Source: JBGMEA01 sp963674555
GTDB taxonomy: Bacteria; Bacillota; Clostridia; Eubacteriales; Anaerofustaceae
Direction of reading: 5' to 3'
Assembly: GCA_963674555.1 (NCBI GenBank)
Contig: OY771429.1
Span: 1,674,001-1,738,000 of the forward strand
Length of the DNA stretch: 64,000 nucleotides
How positions within the stretch are numbered: position 1 is the stretch's first letter; each line of letters starts with the position of its first letter. Under the pieces are notes generated by a model, which worked only from the letters and a program-made list of their open reading frames with translations, searched no databases and was not told where the DNA came from. Positions 1 to 6,523 of the stretch are shown here, piece by piece. The translations under genes and the position numbers were made by a program.

Positions 1-427
1 GATTAAATATGATATTCGTTGTAAGAAACGCGAATGAGAATAAAAAGAGGATCGACCAAAAAACGGAATAACGCTTGAATCTGTATGCTCTTGACATATT
101 ATCCGAAAAGATATCATCGGAAGCATTTGGATCGACTTGCATGAAATATTGTATGCCTGAATATGCCGTTCCGCCTATATGTTCCCAGCCGCTGTCTTCA
201 AAGAGTGTTCGGTAACTTGTAAACTCTTTTTCGTCCTTAAACACCCTGTAGTCAAGTTTATAATTGCGGGATTGAGGTTCTCCTTCATAAAAAGAATACT
301 TCATTCCAGATGTGATAAAAGGTACCTGTCTGCTTATACCGACCAGTTCATATCCTTTTTGCGCCATCTCGCTTAGCCATTGTTCTTCTTTATAAAAATC
401 AATAAACCATTTACGTTTTACTTGCAT
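1..427 (-). CDS. DUF2812 family membrane protein, 3' part outside window
   Basis: The minus strand is open from an ATG at 427 to the window edge, about 142 codons beginning MQVKRKWFIDFYKEEQWL. The early EEQWLSEMAQKGYEL stretch and the following YKLDYRVF segment are typical of DUF2812 proteins, and the last visible residues turn into a hydrophobic membrane segment. Such genes usually follow a PadR regulator, as here: the start lies 17 bases inside padR, so translation is probably coupled. The biochemical role of DUF2812 is not established; being a PadR-controlled membrane protein is inference from position. The C-terminus is missing. Confidence 0.8.
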   Translation of the reverse strand, partial: MQVKRKWFIDFYKEEQWLSEMAQKGYELVGISRQVPFITSGMKYSFYEGEPQSRNYKLDYRVFKDEKEFTSYRTLFEDSGWEHIGGTAYSGIQYFMQVDPNASDDIFSDNMSRAYRFKRYSVFWSILFLFSFAFLTTNIIFN

Positions 428-758
428 CGTGTTCCCCCTCAAAATTATCACCTAAAACAGAGTCGGTTATTTGTATCAATGTGTGCATTCTTTTATATTC
501 CAACATTAATATCTCATATCCTTTTGGTGTCAGCTGATAAGTTTTTCGACGCTCGTCTTTGCTTTGCACAGGTGCGATCAACTTTTGTTTTGTTAGATTT
601 ACGAGTGCTCCGTATAGTGTCCCTGCTGCGATCTTCACATTATTGTCGCTCAATAATTCTACGTTCTGCATGATAGCATATCCGTGGCTCGGTGTTATCA
701 AAGAGAGCATAATATAGTACGTTGTTTCGGATAGAGGTAAATATTTATTTAAATTCAT
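411..758 (-). CDS. PadR family transcriptional regulator
   Basis: A 115-residue protein with the PadR winged-helix pattern: an N-terminal LSETTYYIMLSL helix, HGYAIMQNVE, then AAGTLYGALVNLTKQ (recognition helix) and the wing DERRKTYQLTPKGYEIL. It is of the short PadR class without the long C-terminal dimerisation domain. It heads a two-gene unit with the DUF2812 gene that overlaps its end. Its promoter carries TATACAGTTTAACTGTATA-like dyads, the kind of site PadR proteins bind, so autorepression is likely. The ligand is unknown. Confidence 0.93.
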   Translation of the reverse strand: MNLNKYLPLSETTYYIMLSLITPSHGYAIMQNVELLSDNNVKIAAGTLYGALVNLTKQKLIAPVQSKDERRKTYQLTPKGYEILMLEYKRMHTLIQITDSVLGDNFEGEHDASKT

Positions 759-784
759 TAAAGCAATTCCTCGAATAATATAAT

Positions 785-836
785 ATACAGTTTAACTGTA
801 TAGTTAGAGTATATAACGTGAAACTGTATATGTCAA
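785..836 (-). promoter_or_regulatory. padR promoter with PadR-type operator
   Basis: Read on the minus strand: TTGACA (836-831), 17-base spacer, TATACT (813-808), followed by the odd palindrome ATACAGTT-T-AACTGTAT (785-801) over the start of transcription. A further half-site (TATACAGTTT) lies inside the spacer. The near-consensus promoter and dyads are seen directly; binding by the PadR protein encoded downstream is inference from family habit. Confidence 0.75.
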
Positions 837-866
837 GTTCGTGTTTATCCGTAAAATAAAATGCAC

Positions 867-895
867 TTGATTTATTTCCTAAAATAAGATATGAT
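867..895 (+). promoter_or_regulatory. probable promoter of the NifX-like gene
   Basis: TTGATT (867-872), 17-base spacer, TATGAT (890-895), about 55 bases before the ATG at 951. It reads away from the padR promoter, making this a divergent intergenic region. Confidence 0.5.
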
Positions 896-950
896 AAACA
901 CACGCACAGCATACGTTCATTACAAATATGTATGAAATGAGGTGAATGCG

Positions 951-1325
951 ATGAGGATCGCTTTACCTGTGCAAAATCGAAGCATTGACGCGCTGTTATC
1001 CGATTCATTCGGATGTTCGCCGTATTTCCTTATTTACAGCACGGCAACGAAAGAAGCTGTCTTTTTGAATAATGAAAACGCGGAAGATATTAAAAACAGC
1101 GGTGTTAAATCTGCACAAGCGATAGCGGACAGCGGCGCACACATATTGATCACGCACAGTTGCGGAGAACAGGCAGCACGTGCTTTACGTTTGGCGGAAG
1201 TCATTATTTACAGTGCCGCGGATCGTACAGCGCAGGAAAATATCGAGGCTTATCTTGACGAGGAGCTTGCGCTTCTTACAGAGATCCACGACAGTTTTCA
1301 TATCCATCCGGAAGAAGACCTATAA
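951..1325 (+). CDS. NifX/NifB-type dinitrogenase iron-molybdenum cofactor family protein (copy 1)
   Basis: 124 residues covering one NifX-like domain: MRIALPV, DSFGCSPYFLIYS, a central SGVKSAQAIADSGAHILIT and a single Cys in THSCGEQAARAL. The ATG at 951 is preferred over an in-frame GTG at 942 because GAGGTG at 939-944 is the ribosome site. Family members include NifX, NafY and the orange protein Orp, small carriers of metal-sulfur clusters; a carrier role here is inference. It has its own promoter and lies just ahead of the DUF5320/DUF134/MinD cluster. The end is followed by an AT-rich stretch rather than a clear terminator. Confidence 0.85.
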   Translation: MRIALPVQNRSIDALLSDSFGCSPYFLIYSTATKEAVFLNNENAEDIKNSGVKSAQAIADSGAHILITHSCGEQAARALRLAEVIIYSAADRTAQENIEAYLDEELALLTEIHDSFHIHPEEDL

Positions 1326-1347
1326 AAAGTAATTTTTTTTACTTTTA

Positions 1348-1407
1348 TTATTGACATATGTTTAAAACTGTGTATAATATAATTGTGTAATGAACATATG
1401 TCAATAA
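1348..1407 (+). promoter_or_regulatory. promoter framed by a 15-bp perfect inverted repeat
   Basis: TTGACA (1351-1356), 16-base spacer, TATAAT (1373-1378). The 15-base arm TTATTGACATATGTT (1348-1362) covers the -35 box and recurs as its exact reverse complement AACATATGTCAATAA at 1393-1407, just before the AGGAGG-like site of the DUF5320 gene. Each arm holds a CATATG core, so each could bind one dimer of a regulator. No such regulator can be assigned from the window; DUF134 protein, encoded 350 bases downstream, is one candidate. Confidence 0.75.
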
Positions 1408-1424
1408 CTATGGAGGTGATAGAT

Positions 1425-1685
1425 ATGCCAAGAAGAGACGGAACAGGACCCGTTGGAATGGGTTCGATGACAGGCAGAGGATTCGGTCCCTGCACAACAA
1501 GTAAAGTTGTAAGAGCCGGCGCAAGTTTGGGTTTAGGCTTAGGATTAGGCCTAGCGCGCAGATTTGCGGGACGCAGAAATTTTGCACAGAATACCGCAGT
1601 CGATCAAAAAGAACTTTTGGCGCAACAAAAAGAATTGTTGCAGGCAAGACTCGACAGCATCGATGAGCAGTTGAACAACTTATAG
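1425..1685 (+). CDS. DUF5320 family small protein
   Basis: 86 residues starting MPRRDGTGPVGMGSMTGRGFG, the hallmark N-terminus of DUF5320 proteins, followed by a Gly/Leu-rich stretch (ASLGLGLGLGLARRFAGRR) and a charged helix with two QKELLQ-type repeats that could form a coiled coil. Start at 1425 is set by TGGAGGTGAT seven bases upstream; in-frame codons further up lack a ribosome site. These proteins are found beside NifX-like proteins, DUF134 regulators and MinD ATPases in anaerobes; their role is unknown. The only Cys sits in FGPC. Confidence 0.85.
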   Translation: MPRRDGTGPVGMGSMTGRGFGPCTTSKVVRAGASLGLGLGLGLARRFAGRRNFAQNTAVDQKELLAQQKELLQARLDSIDEQLNNL

Positions 1686-1735
1686 GAAACCAAAGGTAAC
1701 AGGAGACGCCACGCTCCTGTTACCGATCGTTTCAA
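1686..1735 (+). other. strong intercistronic hairpin
   Basis: GGTAACAGGAG (1695-1705) and CTCCTGTTACC (1714-1724) form an 11-bp perfect stem with an 8-base loop, with GAAAC (1686-1690) and GTTTC (1728-1732) able to extend it. No U-tract follows, so it looks like a processing, stability or pausing element between the DUF5320 and DUF134 genes rather than a simple terminator. Confidence 0.7.
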
Positions 1736-1751
1736 TAATGAGGTGAAGAAA

Positions 1752-2114
1752 ATGGTCAGACCAAGAAAATGGAGAAAAGTATGTTGCTTACCCGAGAATT
1801 CCGTATTCGGACCGCTCGATCGCAATGTTTCTCAACAAGATTATATTGAGATGACGGTCGATGAATACGAGACGATCCGCCTGATGGATCTGGAAGGATT
1901 TACGCAGGAAGAATCCGCGGAGCAAATGAATATCGCGCGTACGACCGTACAAAGGATCTATAACTTAGCCAGGCAAAAAGTAGCCGACGCGCTTGTAAAC
2001 GGAAAAGCACTGCGTATAGAAGGCGGCGATATTGAAATATGTGACGGGCTTGAAGACACTTGTGTTTGCGGCGGATGCCAAAGACACAGACGGGCCGGCA
2101 AACGATCCGGGTAA
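1752..2114 (+). CDS. DUF134 family helix-turn-helix protein
   Basis: 120 residues. The N-terminus MVRPRKWRKVCCLPE and the sigma-70-like helix-turn-helix GFTQEESAEQMNIARTTVQR (residues about 51-70) identify DUF134. The C-terminus carries a Cys cluster, CDGLEDTCVCGGC, that could bind a metal or an iron-sulfur cluster. Start at 1752 follows a TGAGGTG site. DUF134 proteins occur with NifX-like and MinD-ferredoxin genes in clostridia and sulfate reducers, and a local regulator role is a reasonable inference; the 15-bp dyad upstream of the DUF5320 gene is a possible target. Confidence 0.9.
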   Translation: MVRPRKWRKVCCLPENSVFGPLDRNVSQQDYIEMTVDEYETIRLMDLEGFTQEESAEQMNIARTTVQRIYNLARQKVADALVNGKALRIEGGDIEICDGLEDTCVCGGCQRHRRAGKRSG

Positions 2115-2176
2115 AAGATCATTTCAATATATAATATTTTAAATACAGTACTTATAAAATAGCGGAGGGAATAGGT

Positions 2177-2542
2177 ATGAAAATAGCGATACCGACAGAT
2201 GAGAACACAATGGAATCAACCGTATGTATGTCATTCGGACGTACACCTTATTTTTTGATCTATGATACGGAAACAAAAGGAAATTATTTTTTGGATAACA
2301 GTGCTGCAGCCAGCGAAGGTGGAGCCGGCATCAAAGCGTCCCAATCTTTGATCGATCAAGGCATTGAGGCTGTTTTGACACCGAGATGCGGACAGAATGC
2401 GGCCGATGTGCTGAAAGGCGCAGATATAGCGATCTATAAAACAAACGGAGATGTTCTCAGCGACAATCTCAAAGCATTCGCAAAAGGTGCTTTGCCGTTA
2501 CTTGATGAGATCCACGCCGGACTGCATAATCATGGCAAATAA
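2177..2542 (+). CDS. NifX/Orp-type dinitrogenase iron-molybdenum cofactor family protein (copy 2)
   Basis: 121 residues: MKIAIPTDENTMESTV, MSFGRTPYFLIYD, GAGIKASQSLIDQGIEAVLT and RCGQNAADVL, the standard NifX-like fold, ending in a His-containing tail (HAGLHNHGK). It resembles copy 1 throughout. A GCGGAGGGAAT site precedes the ATG. Its 3' end overlaps the start of the first ATPase gene by 11 bases, so the two proteins are probably made together, as in Orp operons where a NifX-like carrier and MinD/Mrp ATPases form a complex. Metal content is not predictable from sequence. Confidence 0.88.
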   Translation: MKIAIPTDENTMESTVCMSFGRTPYFLIYDTETKGNYFLDNSAAASEGGAGIKASQSLIDQGIEAVLTPRCGQNAADVLKGADIAIYKTNGDVLSDNLKAFAKGALPLLDEIHAGLHNHGK

Positions 2543-3386
2543 AAAAACGATCGCAGTACTCAGCGGTAAAGGCGGAACGGGTAAAACGTTTGTTTCCGTT
2601 AACCTTGCCGCAAGCGTAAAAGAAGCTTTATATGTGGATTGCGATGTTGAAGCGCCGAACGGGCATCTTTTTTTTAAACCGGAATTAAGTAAGAAAGAAG
2701 ATGTTCACGTCATGCTTCCTTATTCGGATCCAGACATATGTAACGGGTGCAGGGTGTGTGTTGATTTTTGTAAATTCAACGCGCTTGTTTATCTGAAAAA
2801 TCAATGGAAAGTTTTTGAAGACGTATGCCATTCTTGCGGCGGATGCAAGCTTTTATGCCCGCAGCAGGCGATCACGGAAGTACCTCATCCCGTCGGATCC
2901 ATAGAACAAGGGTTGTCCGAAGACATACAGATCATTTCGGGCATCTTGAATATCGGGGAAGAATCGGGAACGCCAATCATTCAGAAGCTTCTCGAATATA
3001 TAGACGAAAGCGAACGAACGCGCGTATTTATCGATTGTCCGCCCGGAAGCGCGTGTATCGTAATGGAAAGTATCAAAGACGCGGATTATTGTATCTTGGT
3101 CGCCGAACCCACGCGATTCGGCGTGCATAATTTGGAAATGGTCTATCGATTAGTAAAATTATTCGACAAACCGCATGGTGTCATCATCAATAAATACACC
3201 GAAGCCGATGACCCTGTTCAAGAATTTTGCGCTGAAAATGATATACCGATACTCGGCAAAATACCTTTTTCGCAAGACTTGGGCACGCTGAATTCCAATG
3301 GAACCATCGTTGTTCGAGAAAGTGAAGAAGACGCAAATCTTTTCAAAGATCTACTGAAGACGATCGAAAGAGAGGCGCAATTATGA
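2532..3386 (+). CDS. MinD/Mrp-type P-loop ATPase with inserted 2x[4Fe-4S] ferredoxin domain (1)
   Basis: 284 residues. Deviant Walker A SGKGGTGKT at residues 11-19, switch region DCDVEAPN at 37-44, then two CxxCxxCxxxC clusters (Cys 70/73/76/80 and 99/102/105/109), then the rest of the ParA/MinD fold with FIDCPPGSACIV and VAEPTRFG. The ATG at 2532 is chosen because the Walker motif follows at the usual distance; in-frame upstream codons would lie deep in the previous gene. Such proteins are thought to load or move iron-sulfur clusters using ATP. Overlap with both neighbours points to one translational unit. Soluble. Confidence 0.9.
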   Translation: MANKKTIAVLSGKGGTGKTFVSVNLAASVKEALYVDCDVEAPNGHLFFKPELSKKEDVHVMLPYSDPDICNGCRVCVDFCKFNALVYLKNQWKVFEDVCHSCGGCKLLCPQQAITEVPHPVGSIEQGLSEDIQIISGILNIGEESGTPIIQKLLEYIDESERTRVFIDCPPGSACIVMESIKDADYCILVAEPTRFGVHNLEMVYRLVKLFDKPHGVIINKYTEADDPVQEFCAENDIPILGKIPFSQDLGTLNSNGTIVVRESEEDANLFKDLLKTIEREAQL

Positions 3387-4267
3387 AACAACTATTGGTT
3401 TTAAGCGGCAAAGGCGGAACGGGCAAAACAACGCTTTCAAGCGCATTTATCTCTTACGCAAACATCAATGTGTTTGCGGATTGCGATGTGGACGCGCCGA
3501 ATTTGCATCTTGTGACAAAACAGGAAAACGAACCGAAAGTCAAAGATTATTACGGTATGGATAAAGCGGTCATTGATCCCGATCGCTGTATCGGTTGCGG
3601 TGTGTGTGAAGCGTATTGCCGTTTCGATGCTATTATTAAAAACGGCAAAACTTACAGCGTTTTACCGTATGCGTGTGAAGGATGCGCCGTATGCGAAGCG
3701 GTATGTTCTTCCGACGCGATACAAATGAAGCCTGCAATCGCGGGTGAATTGGAACTGTACGCCGATACCGATTCCGTTTTTTCAACTGCGGAATTGGAAA
3801 TGGGCAGCGGAACTTCGGGTAAACTCGTAACACGGGTAAAACTCGAAATGCGGTCGGCTGTAACGCAGAACAAGATCATAACGGATCTTGCGATCATCGA
3901 CGGCTCACCCGGTATCAGTTGCCCGGTTATCGCATCAATCAGCGGTGTCGATGTTGTGATCATCGTCGCGGAACCGACCCTTTCGGGTATCAGCGATATG
4001 CAGAGGATCGTAAAAACCGCTAAACATTTCGGCGTACCCACAGCCGTTTGCGTAAACAAATACGATATCAATCTTGAAAATACGGAAAAGATCAAAGCGG
4101 TTTGCGCGGAAGAAGACTTGACGTATTTGGGTGAAGTACCGTTCGACCCGTGTGTAGTGAAAGCTGTCAATCAAGGTGTCAGCATTATCGATATCGATTG
4201 TCCCGCGGGTGAAGCCGCAAAAAAAATTTTTGAAAGAACAGTCAAATTTTTACATAGTGAAAAGTAA
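3383..4267 (+). CDS. MinD/Mrp-type P-loop ATPase with inserted 2x[4Fe-4S] ferredoxin domain (2)
   Basis: 294 residues, paralogue of the preceding gene: SGKGGTGKTT at 8-17, DCDVDAPN at 33-40, clusters at Cys 69/72/75/79 and 98/101/104/108, then IDGSPGISCPV and VAEPTLSG. Its ATG overlaps the preceding stop (ATGA). The pair probably forms a heterodimer like the two MRP/MinD ATPases of Orp complexes; this is inference from pairing. A ribosome site (AGAGAGG) lies in the end of the upstream gene. Confidence 0.9.
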   Translation: MKQLLVLSGKGGTGKTTLSSAFISYANINVFADCDVDAPNLHLVTKQENEPKVKDYYGMDKAVIDPDRCIGCGVCEAYCRFDAIIKNGKTYSVLPYACEGCAVCEAVCSSDAIQMKPAIAGELELYADTDSVFSTAELEMGSGTSGKLVTRVKLEMRSAVTQNKIITDLAIIDGSPGISCPVIASISGVDVVIIVAEPTLSGISDMQRIVKTAKHFGVPTAVCVNKYDINLENTEKIKAVCAEEDLTYLGEVPFDPCVVKAVNQGVSIIDIDCPAGEAAKKIFERTVKFLHSEK

Positions 4268-4315
4268 TGATAAAACTAATCATATATTTTAAAAAACATT
4301 TTGGAGGAGAAACTT

Positions 4316-4672
4316 ATGAAAATTGCAGTAGCAAGTGAAGGAAACAATGTAACACAACATTTCGGACATTGTCAAAATTTCAACATCTTTACGGAAGAAA
4401 ACGGAGCGATCGTTAAAAAGGAATCGATCCCGAATCCCGGACACCGTCCCGGATTTTTACCGAACTATCTTAATGATCTCGGTGTGAATGTCATCATCTC
4501 AGGCGGCATGGGCGGCGGAGCAATCGATATTTTCAATGAAAAAAATATCGAAACGATCGTCGGAGCGCAAGGTGACGCGGAACAAGCAGTGATCCAATAT
4601 CTCAACGGAGATCTAAAATCCACGGGTTCTGTGTGCCATGAGCATGCACATCACGATGATTGCGGAGAATGA
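4316..4672 (+). CDS. NifX/Orp-type dinitrogenase iron-molybdenum cofactor family protein (copy 3)
   Basis: 118 residues: MKIAVASEGNNVTQHFGHCQNF, VNVIISGGMGGGAIDIF, and a His-rich end CHEHAHHDDCGE that could bind metal. The HFGHC motif and Gly-rich GGMGGGA loop are typical of the NifX-like proteins that accompany MinD-ferredoxin ATPases. TTGGAGGAG precedes the ATG at 4316; an in-frame ATG 15 bases upstream overlaps that site and is unlikely. It is the last gene of the cluster and is followed by a strong terminator. Confidence 0.88.
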   Translation: MKIAVASEGNNVTQHFGHCQNFNIFTEENGAIVKKESIPNPGHRPGFLPNYLNDLGVNVIISGGMGGGAIDIFNEKNIETIVGAQGDAEQAVIQYLNGDLKSTGSVCHEHAHHDDCGE

Positions 4673-4706
4673 TCGTTCAGCAATCTTTTTGATCTGACAG
4701 ATCTGT

Positions 4707-4748
4707 TGCAGAGCGCTTCTTATTCTATGCGACGCTCTGCATTTTTTT
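4707..4748 (+). terminator. Rho-independent terminator of the NifX/MinD cluster
   Basis: TGCAGAGCG (4707-4715) pairs with CGCTCTGCA (4733-4741), followed by a run of seven T. Confidence 0.9.
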
Positions 4749-4797
4749 GGCTTTGGTAAATGCTTTGTAAAACTTCAATATAGTTTCGGTTGCCGTA

Positions 4798-4826
4798 TTG
4801 ACAGTCCCCTTGTTTCATCGTTTAAT
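4798..4826 (+). promoter_or_regulatory. probable promoter of the tRNA_anti-like pseudogene
   Basis: TTGACA (4798-4803), 17-base spacer, TTTAAT (4821-4826), 34 bases before the ATG at 4860. Confidence 0.5.
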
Positions 4827-4859
4827 GAAGGTACAGACATCGCGAAAGAAGAAGATCTG

Positions 4860-5282
4860 ATGGAAACGAACAAGCATACGGTAGATCGGAAAATGATTTG
4901 GGTCGCACTTATTTCGATAAGCGCAGCTATCATACTTGGGCTTTTAGGGCCTCCGCGGACAGTCGTTCAGGCACATACGGCATCGGAACTCATTTACATT
5001 TATATGAACAATGAATCGAGTGCGGACGCGCGATACATAGGACGAACGGTACAGATATCAGGTACGATCTATTCCGTATAACAAGATACCGCAAACGATA
5101 CCGTTGAACTGATCTTACAAAAAAGCGAAACTTTTGAATTGTACCAAATCGTCTGTAGTTTTACAAACAAAGAGGATCTTCCTCCTGATATAACCAAGGG
5201 TCAAACCGTCACGGTGCAAGGCATATGCGACGGCATCACAGCTTATGATATCAATATTCGTAACTGTGCATTGGTCCAATGA
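4860..5282 (+). pseudogene. tRNA_anti-like (OB-fold) membrane-anchored protein, broken by one in-frame TAA
   Basis: From ATG 4860 the frame encodes one membrane segment (VALISISAAIILGLLG) and the start of an OB fold (ARYIGRTVQISGTIYSV), then a TAA at 5079-5081. The same frame continues without another stop to TGA at 5280-5282 and encodes the expected second half: DTVELILQKSETFELYQIVC, then KGQTVTVQGICDG and NIRNCALVQ, matching the tRNA_anti-like pattern of a Cys before and a C-G pair near the end. A single substitution (for example CAA, AAA or GAA to TAA) explains it. Either a recent pseudogene or a sequencing error; readthrough cannot be excluded. Confidence 0.8.
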
Positions 5283-5319
5283 AGATCATTTTACTTCCTT
5301 CTTTAAATTATAATGGCAT

Positions 5320-5347
5320 AAACGGCTCCAAACGGGGTCGTTTTTGT
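5320..5347 (+). terminator. weak Rho-independent terminator
   Basis: AACGGCTCC (5321-5329) pairs with GGGGTCGTT using two G-U pairs, followed by TTTTG. It closes the tRNA_anti-like unit. Confidence 0.6.
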
Positions 5348-5443
5348 CGTCCTGATGAAGTTCTGAGGATAATTTTGTGGCATATTCACTTAATATTTGC
5401 ATAACCTTCGAAAAAGCTTTTTATTTCGTATTGTGAGAAAAAG

Positions 5444-5452
5444 TGGTATAAT
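5444..5452 (+). promoter_or_regulatory. extended -10 promoter of the phoH-era string
   Basis: TGGTATAAT at 5444-5452, an extended -10 element; the -35 region is poor. Transcription would start near 5460, giving a leader of about 90 bases that contains an AAAAGG/CCTTTT dyad near 5500-5520. Confidence 0.55.
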
Positions 5453-5551
5453 GTATTAATATTGAAAATAACTGCTCGCAACATAAGAATAAACAAAAGA
5501 AAAGGATATTTGAGCCTTTTCACAACTTGAAAAAACGCTTATGAGGTGTGA

Positions 5552-6523
5552 ATGAACGAAACAAAAGAAATTTCCATGCCCTGGGAAAATATCGTGCAAC
5601 AAGCCGAATTGTTCGGCAATCATGACGAGTACATCAAATATATCGAAGAAAAATTCGGTGTATCTGTCGTATTTCGTAATGATATGTTGAAAATATCGGG
5701 CGATCAGATCAATACCGAAAAGGCAGCGGAAACGATACAAACACTGCTTAATATCATAAAAAAAGGGCAGATCCTTGAAAAACACACGGTGGAATATGTA
5801 TCAAGCCTTGCGGATACTGACGAACAAGAAGAAACGGTAAACTCATACGGCGATGTCGTTGGGTATACGATGCGCGGCAAACCGATCCGCAGTAAGACGA
5901 TCGGACAAAGCAAATATATACAAGCTATGCGAGAGCATGACATCGTATTCGGGATAGGTCCCGCGGGTACGGGTAAAACCTATCTGGCTATGACGATGGC
6001 GATCCAAGCGTTCAAAAAAAATGATGTGGATCGAATCGTTTTGACACGTCCGGCTGTTGAAGCCGGCGAACGTTTGGGCTTTTTGCCCGGTGATATGAAA
6101 GAAAAAGTCGATCCTTATCTCAGACCGCTTTACGATGCGCTATATGAGATCATGGGGATCGAGAGTTATGAGCGCAACGCTGCGAAGAATGCGATAGAGA
6201 TCGCGCCGCTCGCATATATGCGCGGTCGTACTTTGGATAACGCGTATATTATTTTGGATGAAGCGCAGAATACGACACCCGAACAAATGAAGATGTTTCT
6301 AACCAGGATCGGATTCGGATCCAAAGCGATCATCACGGGCGATGTGACGCAGGTCGATCTGCCGTACGGAAAATCTTCCGGGCTCTCCAGTGTACATGAA
6401 ATATTGAAAGATGTTAAAGGGATCGAGTTTGTGTATTTGACACAGTCGGATGTTGTAAGAAACAGCCTTGTGCAAAAGATCATAAACGCGTACGAAAAAC
6501 ATGAAGAATCAATCGAAAATTAA
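5552..6523 (+). CDS. phoH: PhoH family ATPase
   Basis: 323 residues, usual length. Walker A GPAGTGKT at 136-143, followed by YLAMTMAIQAF; Walker B-like IILDEAQN near 235; TGDVTQVDLP and the AEAGERLGFLPGD-like segment are PhoH signatures. The N-terminal 100 residues hold the small KH-like region seen in bacterial PhoH (FGVSVVFRNDMLKISG). PhoH proteins are cytoplasmic ATPases tied to RNA metabolism and are routinely encoded beside ybeY, as here. It opens the phoH-pgpH-ybeY-dgkA-cdd-era string and overlaps pgpH by 23 bases. TGAGGTG precedes the start. Confidence 0.95.
   Translation: MNETKEISMPWENIVQQAELFGNHDEYIKYIEEKFGVSVVFRNDMLKISGDQINTEKAAETIQTLLNIIKKGQILEKHTVEYVSSLADTDEQEETVNSYGDVVGYTMRGKPIRSKTIGQSKYIQAMREHDIVFGIGPAGTGKTYLAMTMAIQAFKKNDVDRIVLTRPAVEAGERLGFLPGDMKEKVDPYLRPLYDALYEIMGIESYERNAAKNAIEIAPLAYMRGRTLDNAYIILDEAQNTTPEQMKMFLTRIGFGSKAIITGDVTQVDLPYGKSSGLSSVHEILKDVKGIEFVYLTQSDVVRNSLVQKIINAYEKHEESIEN

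Noticed and set aside
5456..5785. 109-codon minus-strand frame over the phoH start
   Set aside because: Antisense to phoH and its promoter; composition driven by the A-rich leader.
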